Assembly: GCA_021443825.1 (NCBI GenBank)
Contig: JABUTE010000247.1
Coordinates: forward strand, 1-11,348
Length of the DNA: 11,348 nucleotides
From: Bacillota bacterium
Lineage (GTDB): Bacteria > Bacillota > Clostridia > Peptostreptococcales > Anaerovoracaceae
Direction: 5' to 3'
The notes below the pieces were generated by a model. That model was not told the DNA's origin and ran no database searches. It saw nothing but the letters and a program-made list of their open reading frames with translations. Every line of letters starts with the position of its first letter. Position 1 is the stretch's first letter. The position numbers and the translations under genes were made by a program. Positions 6,014-11,348 of this stretch are shown here, piece after piece.

Positions 6014-7438
6014 TTATAAATCATCGACGACAACGGCAGGAGGAACATCCAGACGCTCGGGATGAGAAAGATAGGATTTGAACTTCTTCAAAACCGACGC
6101 ATAATAATGGCCGTCGACGGTGCGCTCATCGGTGTTCATGGTATATTCCAGATACTTGCGGGTCACCATGTTGCCCTCGGCATCCAGCTCCCGCACCGTC
6201 TTCTTGGCACCGAAGGCACAGAAGACAGGCACATCACCGAAGTTGTACAGATGATGCACGATGGGAGGAATGCCCAGCGATCCCATCGATGTAATGAACA
6301 AAGACCCATGGAAGGGACTGATATCGACGATGGCCTGGGGCAGAAAACCGAAGTAATCCACCACCGTAAGACACCAGACGACAAACTTGAGCAGCAGGCC
6401 CGGAATCAGGTTGAACAGCTTTACCACGTTGTCGAAGCCGTCATCGCTTTCATCGCGAATGGCCTGCAGGGCCAGATCGTATTTGCGGTAGACCTGCTCC
6501 GCCGTATCGTAAGGACTGAGATGGACCTTGATCAGCGCTTCCGGCGCGTTAAGCTCCATCTCCTTTTTTGCCATCATATTGACCACGATATCAAAGCGGG
6601 CAAAGACCTTTTGCCCTGCGAAAAACCGGTTGACACCGGGAAATTCCGCCACGCAGCGCACATAGGCCGCAATGATCACATGGGTGATGCCGAAATGCTT
6701 CAACCCTTCTCTGCGCTTCTGATGGATGTATTTCTCCATGTTGGAGATCTCTACCTTATCCAGCATGGCGTTGCTGGCTCCGTTGCGATAAGGCATCAGG
6801 TAGCCTCCCACGCGAGACATAGGATCGAAATTGCGGATCAGTCTTCCGTAGAGCCTGTCGCCCGGACGAAGGCGGTAAGGGTCTCCCTCCTGCCATTCCG
6901 GCATCCGGCAGGTCGCAAGAAGGGTCAGGAGCACACCTGCAGTAAAGAAGGTGTCTGCGATGACGATGGACGGACTTACCCCGAACACCCCCCTAAAGGT
7001 GGTAAAAAACCTGGGATCCAGGCAGAACAAAACAGGGGGAATGAGCCACAAGAGCAGCGCCCACAGCTTCGTCTTGAAATACCCCCGGTATGTCGCCGCA
7101 TAAACGGCGGTCTGAAGGATGCAGATCAGAACACAGATAGCAGTCATCGGAAGGTTTACCGTCAGGTGGACGATCCTGTCGATATAAACGATTCCGAAGA
7201 GCACGACGGGTACTCTGGTCACGTATAGCTGTTGCTCACCTCGGAAAAGCAGCGTCAATGCGAAAATAAGATTTGCTGCAATGGGCAACAGAACACGGAC
7301 AACCACTACCATAAGGCCTGCCTGCTCCGCACCGGCATGGCAGACGACGCGCGCAATGAGAGAAACGATCATCAAAAGCGCGGCAAGAAGCCCCAGCGGG
7401 TGCTTCCTTCGAATGTAATAAGTAGTGTAAGTATTCAT
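6014..7438 (-). CDS. Membrane protein fused to an E2/CAT-like acyltransferase domain
   Basis: A 474-residue two-part protein. Residues 1-180 hold about six membrane segments (for example 15-33, 41-64, 76-92, 96-115, 124-140, 157-177). Residues 190-474 resemble the trimer-forming catalytic core of 2-oxoacid dehydrogenase E2 and chloramphenicol acetyltransferases: RPGDRLYGRLIRNFDPMSRV opens it, FITSMGSLGIPPIVHHLYNF (381-400) matches the E2 SNLG strand, and MNTDERTVDGHYYASVL (434-450) is the place of the DHRxxDG active-site motif. Glu438 replaces the catalytic His. There is no lipoyl domain and there are no E1 or E3 genes nearby, so it is not a normal dehydrogenase subunit. A membrane-linked acyl-transfer or binding role is inferred. 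No Shine-Dalgarno site precedes the ATG at 7438; see its promoter. Confidence 0.75.
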   Translation of the reverse strand: MNTYTTYYIRRKHPLGLLAALLMIVSLIARVVCHAGAEQAGLMVVVVRVLLPIAANLIFALTLLFRGEQQLYVTRVPVVLFGIVYIDRIVHLTVNLPMTAICVLICILQTAVYAATYRGYFKTKLWALLLWLIPPVLFCLDPRFFTTFRGVFGVSPSIVIADTFFTAGVLLTLLATCRMPEWQEGDPYRLRPGDRLYGRLIRNFDPMSRVGGYLMPYRNGASNAMLDKVEISNMEKYIHQKRREGLKHFGITHVIIAAYVRCVAEFPGVNRFFAGQKVFARFDIVVNMMAKKEMELNAPEALIKVHLSPYDTAEQVYRKYDLALQAIRDESDDGFDNVVKLFNLIPGLLLKFVVWCLTVVDYFGFLPQAIVDISPFHGSLFITSMGSLGIPPIVHHLYNFGDVPVFCAFGAKKTVRELDAEGNMVTRKYLEYTMNTDERTVDGHYYASVLKKFKSYLSHPERLDVPPAVVVDDL

Positions 7439-7444
7439 TCTTCG

Positions 7445-7473
7445 ATTATCGCATTTTAAGAAGGCAAAAGCAA
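7445..7473 (-). promoter_or_regulatory. Extended -10 promoter abutting the ATG of the E2-like gene
   Basis: On the minus strand TTGCTT (7473-7468), a 17-bp spacer ending in TGC, and GATAAT (7450-7445) are followed by just six bases (CGAAGA) and ATG 7438. Initiation 6-8 bases after the -10 would begin the mRNA at or within a base or two of the start codon. No ribosome site is visible. The geometry is identical to that at 1909-1945. Confidence 0.6.
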
Positions 7474-7479
7474 CACGAT

Positions 7480-7511
7480 TTCCGCTGACGGAACCTTAAG
7501 ATTCTCTTAAG
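7480..7511. repeat. Two adjacent small inverted repeats
   Basis: TTCCG-CTGA-CGGAA (7480-7493) is followed directly by CTTAAGA-TTC-TCTTAAG (7495-7511, 7-base perfect arms). They lie between the stop of the MATE gene and the promoter of the E2-like gene on the minus strand. Neither hairpin is followed by a good T run, so they are at best a weak terminator. An operator for the downstream promoter is the other possibility. Confidence 0.45.
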
Positions 7512-7525
7512 CAGCAATGGCGCCT

Positions 7526-8917
7526 CTACCTTGCGACACCTTTTTCTTTCCATTTACCGCTGCGAAACCGCAGAATCGCCGCTCCGCTGTTGATCGCCCA
7601 GTGAAAGGGCATGGCCATCCACATGCCGATGACCCCAAAGCCCAGCTTTACGGCAAACAGATAGGAAAAAAGCAGGCGCCCGAGGATCAGTGCCGCGATT
7701 CCCACGTTCATGGTAAAACGGGCATCGCCGGCAGCCCGAAGGGCCGTTACAAGAGGCCCTGCCACGGTTCCCAAAACGATGCTTCCCGTGGTATGGATCA
7801 ATACCAGGATCCGGGTATAATAGATCGCCTCCGGCGACAGGGCATACAGCTTTAAAATAAAGGGAAGCATCAGATACATGGCGCCGTCCAGCACCATGGT
7901 GCCGTATTGAGCGATGAGGCACAGCTTTTTTGTATAATAGGATGCCTGGTCATGATCACCTGCTCCTACGCAGCGTCCGACCACTGCTGGAACGGCCAGA
8001 CTGACCGCTGAGTTTACCAGAATATTAATATTGTCAATCGAGGAGGCGACGCCGTGTGCGGCGATCTGAGCTGTGCCAAAGGTGGCCGTAATGCCTGCCA
8101 GCACCACCTTGACCGCCTGAAAGCAGCCGATTTCCACCGCGCTGGGAACGGCAATAGACAGAATGTCCCGTAAAAGCCTGCCATCCCAGGTAAAGATCCA
8201 CTTGGGAACGATATACAGAGCGCCCTTTCTTTCCTTTAACAGCACCAGCATCACAAAGGCTGCGGCAGCTCTGGAAACAAGAGAGGAAACGGCAACGCCA
8301 AGCACCCCGGCCTTCAGGGCGAATACGGCGATGGCATTTCCGATCACATTGAGAATGTTCATGCCCAAAGACACCCTCATGGTGATCTTCGAGTTGCCCA
8401 TGGCCCGAAATAAAGCGCAAAACGAACTGTAGGCCGCCATAAAGGGATAGGAAAAGGCGGTCACTACCAGATAGGTCATGGCAGCCCTCATGACGCCGGA
8501 CTCCACCTGACCAAAGAGACTTCCCAGCAGCAGCCTTCTTCCAAGCAGCATGGTGCTGCAGAAGACCGCGGCGATCAGGGTAGTGATCATGATCAGCTGG
8601 TTAGCGGCTTTCAGCGAGGTCTCCTTTTGCCTGCTGCCCATATACTGTGCCACCACGATGGTGCCTCCCCCTGCCAGCGCATTGAAAATGAACAGGAAGA
8701 CGCCGTTGACCATATCCACCAGCGAAACACCGGAAATGGCCGCTTCTCCGGCATAGGATACCATGACGGTATCGGCGGCGCCCACCAGCATGCCAAGGAT
8801 CTGCTCGAAGATCAGGGGAACGAGCAGTATCCGAAGGTCGCGGTTGGAAAACCGCTGCTGCGCTGCAGGAATGTGATCCCGGGGAGGTTCGATCATTTTT
8901 GCGAATAAGTTGGTCAT
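7526..8917 (-). CDS. MATE family multidrug efflux transporter
   Basis: An integral membrane exporter of the MATE family, which pumps cationic drugs, dyes or metabolites outward in exchange for Na+ or H+. The 463 residues fit the usual 440-480 and the hydrophobic profile fits 12 membrane helices in two related halves. The first helix region, LVPLIFEQILGMLVGAADTV, is followed by MVSYAGEAAISGVSLVDMV, the family's typical opening; VAQYMGSRQ and the second-half counterparts (IAAHGVASSIDNI, AVPAVVGRCVGAGD) also fit. The ATG has AGAGG about 6 nt upstream. It stands as a single gene with a MerR-type promoter. Substrate cannot be told from sequence. Confidence 0.93.
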   Translation of the reverse strand: MTNLFAKMIEPPRDHIPAAQQRFSNRDLRILLVPLIFEQILGMLVGAADTVMVSYAGEAAISGVSLVDMVNGVFLFIFNALAGGGTIVVAQYMGSRQKETSLKAANQLIMITTLIAAVFCSTMLLGRRLLLGSLFGQVESGVMRAAMTYLVVTAFSYPFMAAYSSFCALFRAMGNSKITMRVSLGMNILNVIGNAIAVFALKAGVLGVAVSSLVSRAAAAFVMLVLLKERKGALYIVPKWIFTWDGRLLRDILSIAVPSAVEIGCFQAVKVVLAGITATFGTAQIAAHGVASSIDNINILVNSAVSLAVPAVVGRCVGAGDHDQASYYTKKLCLIAQYGTMVLDGAMYLMLPFILKLYALSPEAIYYTRILVLIHTTGSIVLGTVAGPLVTALRAAGDARFTMNVGIAALILGRLLFSYLFAVKLGFGVIGMWMAMPFHWAINSGAAILRFRSGKWKEKGVAR

Positions 8918-8968
8918 AACTGCCTCTTTTCTTCGTTTCCGTTTGGGGAAAAGTGCCGCAACGGTTGC

Positions 8969-8999
8969 ATTTTACAATATGGAGCAGACTCCAGGTCAA
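8969..8999 (-). promoter_or_regulatory. MerR-type promoter/operator of the MATE gene
   Basis: On the minus strand TTGACC (8999-8994) and TAAAAT (8974-8969) are separated by 19 bp, two longer than optimal. Within the spacer lies the dyad TGGAG-TCTG-CTCCA (8993-8980). The long spacer with an internal dyad is the hallmark of promoters activated by MerR-family regulators, which twist the DNA to realign the two boxes. Predicted initiation near 8962 gives a leader of about 45 nt. The regulator gene itself is not in the window. Confidence 0.7.
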
Positions 9000-9036
9000 G
9001 ACAGTAGCCGCCTCCCCTTCTGCTGCTGCATACAGA

Positions 9037-9064
9037 AAAAGGCAGCCCCGCAGGGCTGCCTTTT
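9037..9064 (-). terminator. Terminator after purL
   Basis: GGCAGCCC (9041-9048) pairs with GGGCTGCC (9053-9060) around a CGCA loop, and flanking A4/T4 extend the stem to 12 bp. On the minus strand the hairpin runs into five T, ending purL transcription 15 nt after its stop. It also separates purL from the MATE promoter. Confidence 0.9.
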
Positions 9065-9079
9065 GGTACCGGTGATGGA

Positions 9080-11348
9080 TTATTTATAGTACTTGACAGC
9101 GGCCTCAAACATCCGGTTGAAGTAGTTACCGGGAACATTCTTATAAAGGCCTTCGCCTACACGCTCCGAATGGCCCATCTTGCCGAAGACACGGCCGTCG
9201 GGAGAGGTGATGCCCTCGATGGCGCATACAGAGCCGTTGGGGTTGAAGCGTACATCGCCGGTGGCATTGCCGGCAAGATCCACATACTGGGTAGCGATCT
9301 GGCCGTTTTCTGCCATCTGACGGATCAGCTCTTCGGAAGCGATGAACTTGCCTTCGCCGTGAGAGATGGGAACGCTGACGATGTCGCCCACGTTCATCAG
9401 CGACAGCCAGGGCGACTTATTGGAGGCGATCCTGGTGTTGACGATCATGGACTGGTGGCGTCCGATGGTGTTGAAGGTCAGGGTCGGGCAGCTCTCGTCG
9501 GTATCCATGATCTTTCCGAAGGGAACCAGACCCAGCTTGATCAGCGCCTGGAAGCCGTTGCAGATGCCGCACATAAGACCGTCGCGGTCATCCAGCAGAT
9601 GGGTGACGCCGTCTTTGATGGCTGCATTGCGGAAGAAGGCGGTGATAAACTTGGCAGAGCCGTCGGGCTCGTCTGCGCCGGAGAAGCCGCCGGGAATGAA
9701 GACCATCTGAGCTGTCTTCAGCTCTTCTGCAAACTGCTTGACCGAATCGGTAAGAGCAGCGCCGGTCAGGTTCTTGATCACCATGATCTTGGGGTCGCCG
9801 CCGGCATCTCTGACCGCCTTGGCGGAATCGAATTCGCAATTGGTTCCGGGGAAGGCCGGGATCAGCACCTTGGGCTTTGCCACCTTGATGACGGGAGACG
9901 GTCTCTTTTCTGCCTGATAGGAGAAGTTGACCGCATCGATCTTTTCTGCTTCGATGTTGCAGGGGAATACATCCTCCAGCTTATCTTCGTAAAGAGCGGC
10001 GATCTGGCAGCCGCAGACACTTTCGCTGCCCATGGTGTAGGCCTGCTCTTCGGTAACGGTGCCGATGACCTGCAGGCCCTCGGCAGAATCTGCCATTTCC
10101 AGAACGAAGCTGCCGTAGCAGGTGCCGAACAGATCGGCCAAAGGCAGCTGTTCAAAGGCAAAGCCGAAGCCGTTGCCCATGGCCATCTTCATCACCGCCT
10201 CTGCAACACCGCCCATGCCGGGGGTATAGCAGGCAACAGCCTTGCCGCTGTGCAGCAGGCCGGCAACGGTCTTAAAGTTCTGCAGCAGCGAAGCACAGGT
10301 GGGAAGACCTGTCTCGTCGTATTCCGGCTTGAGGATGACAACCTTATGACCGGCAGCCTTAAAGTCATTGGAAACGATATCTCTGATCTTCTGGGTGGTG
10401 ACCGCAAAGCTGATAAGAGTGGGAGGAACATGGATATCCTCAAAGGATCCGCTCATGGAGTCCTTGCCGCCGATGGCGCCGACTCCAAGGCCCTTCTGTG
10501 CCTCAAAGGCGCCCAGCAGAGCGGAGAAGGGCTTGCCCCACTTGACGGGATCGCTGCCCAGCTTTTCGAAATACTCCTGGAAGCTGAGATAGACATCCTG
10601 AAAATCGGCGCCGGTAGCGACCAGCTTGCAGCAGGATTCGACGACCGCAAGATATGCGCCGTGATACGGGCTCTTTTCAGAGATATAGGGGTTAAAGCCA
10701 AAGCTCATCAGCGAGCAGTCATCGGTATGCTTTTCTTCCATGCTGATCTTCTGGACCATCGCCTGGATGGGGGTCAGCTGATGTTTTCCGCCGAAGGGCA
10801 TCAACACGGTGCCTGCGCCGATGGTGGAGTCGAACCGCTCGGAAAGACCGCGCTTGGAGCAGCAGTTGAGATCGGAAGCCATTGCCTTCATGTTTTCGGT
10901 AAAGCTGCCGGTCACTTCGTCTGCGGGGCAGCAGGCCTTCGCGGGAGCCACCTGAATATGCTTTTCCGCACCGTTGGAATTGAGGAACTCACGGCTGATG
11001 TCGACGATGCTCTTCCCGTTCCAGGTCATGACGAGACGGGGCTCTTCGGTAACGACGGCAACGGGAACCGCGTTCAGGTTCTCGGCAGAAGCCAGCGCAA
11101 TGAAGGCCTCCAGATTCTCTGGCTCGATGACGCATGCCATTCTTTCCTGGGATTCGGAGATGGCCAGCTCGGTACCGTCCAGACCCTCGTACTTCTTGGG
11201 AACAGCATCCAGATCGATCCTAAGACCGTCGGCCAGCTCGCCGATGGCAACCGATACGCCGCCGGCGCCGAAGTCGTTGCAGCGCTTGATCATATGACTT
11301 GCATCGTGGTTGCGGAACAGTCTCTGCAGCTTCCGTTCTGTTACGGCA
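9080..11348 (-). CDS. purL: Phosphoribosylformylglycinamidine synthase, C-terminal two thirds
   Basis: Catalyses the fourth step of de novo purine synthesis: FGAR + ATP + glutamine to FGAM, in the cytoplasm. The frame stays open to the window edge, so the N-terminal third lies outside; about 755 residues of an expected 1200-1260 are present. Seen in order: CNDFGAGGVSVAIGEL in the first ATP-binding half near the edge; GAIGGKDSMSGSFED in the second AIR-synthase-like half; then a fused class I glutamine amidotransferase domain starting PKVLIPAFPGTNCEFD. Its nucleophile Cys lies in CGICNGFQALI (codon 9562-9560) and the His and Glu in SHGEGKF. The end, MGHSERVGEGLYKNVPGNYF, is typical of the single-chain clostridial type. 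All key amidotransferase residues are present, so the enzyme should be active. Confidence 0.95.
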   Translation of the reverse strand, partial: AVTERKLQRLFRNHDASHMIKRCNDFGAGGVSVAIGELADGLRIDLDAVPKKYEGLDGTELAISESQERMACVIEPENLEAFIALASAENLNAVPVAVVTEEPRLVMTWNGKSIVDISREFLNSNGAEKHIQVAPAKACCPADEVTGSFTENMKAMASDLNCCSKRGLSERFDSTIGAGTVLMPFGGKHQLTPIQAMVQKISMEEKHTDDCSLMSFGFNPYISEKSPYHGAYLAVVESCCKLVATGADFQDVYLSFQEYFEKLGSDPVKWGKPFSALLGAFEAQKGLGVGAIGGKDSMSGSFEDIHVPPTLISFAVTTQKIRDIVSNDFKAAGHKVVILKPEYDETGLPTCASLLQNFKTVAGLLHSGKAVACYTPGMGGVAEAVMKMAMGNGFGFAFEQLPLADLFGTCYGSFVLEMADSAEGLQVIGTVTEEQAYTMGSESVCGCQIAALYEDKLEDVFPCNIEAEKIDAVNFSYQAEKRPSPVIKVAKPKVLIPAFPGTNCEFDSAKAVRDAGGDPKIMVIKNLTGAALTDSVKQFAEELKTAQMVFIPGGFSGADEPDGSAKFITAFFRNAAIKDGVTHLLDDRDGLMCGICNGFQALIKLGLVPFGKIMDTDESCPTLTFNTIGRHQSMIVNTRIASNKSPWLSLMNVGDIVSVPISHGEGKFIASEELIRQMAENGQIATQYVDLAGNATGDVRFNPNGSVCAIEGITSPDGRVFGKMGHSERVGEGLYKNVPGNYFNRMFEAAVKYYK

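Noticed and set aside
6062..7228. A 388-codon plus-strand open frame across the E2-like gene
   Set aside because: Its translation is His- and Arg-rich and unstructured, while the minus strand shows membrane helices and an E2-like core.
1..11348. CRISPR arrays, tRNA or rRNA genes, insertion sequences
   Set aside because: No spaced direct-repeat series, cloverleaf, rRNA segment or transposase-like frame was found on either strand by eye.

Overview
The window looks like chromosomal DNA from a fairly GC-rich anaerobic member of the Clostridia (Bacillota). The evidence is the single-chain PurL with a C-terminal style (MGHSER...LYKNVPGNYF) usual in that group, a class II purine nucleoside phosphorylase, AGGAGG-type ribosome sites, and short GC-rich hairpin terminators flanked by A and T runs. 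The organism call is an inference; no rRNA or other marker gene is present.

Left end (1-834). This stretch is clearly AT-rich, unlike the GC-rich genes that follow. It is not empty. Reading leftward it holds a strong promoter (518-491), a leader of about 285 nt, and a 38-codon gene (199-83) for a small exported peptide: a clean signal peptide plus a 15-residue acidic tail. Next come a second promoter whose -10 box lies inside a perfect 8-bp inverted repeat, a strong ribosome site, and the first seven codons of a gene that runs off the window. This peptide plus regulated-neighbour unit is the best candidate for something undescribed.

Middle (835-5998). A minus-strand glutaminase (glsA) is divergent from a plus-strand cytoplasmic transglutaminase-like protein. 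The latter appears to be transcribed as a leaderless mRNA. It converges, across a shared terminator, on a two-gene minus-strand operon: purine nucleoside phosphorylase followed by a small membrane protein, overlapping by 8 nt. The phosphorylase is divergent from a plus-strand relative of YtcJ-type amidohydrolases that has lost every metal-binding His I can locate.

Right part (5958-11348). A minus-strand membrane protein carries a C-terminal dihydrolipoyl-acyltransferase-like domain with Glu in place of the catalytic His. It too seems leaderless. Upstream of it lies a MATE efflux transporter whose promoter has the 19-bp spacer and internal dyad of MerR-family control. A terminator then separates it from the C-terminal two thirds of purL, which runs off the right edge.

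The genes do not form one pathway. Purine metabolism appears twice (phosphorylase, purL) and glutamine use twice (glutaminase, the PurL amidotransferase domain), which may be coincidence. The noteworthy points are the hidden peptide locus, two leaderless promoters with the same 6-nt gap between -10 and ATG, and two enzyme-family proteins that keep the fold signatures but lack key catalytic residues.
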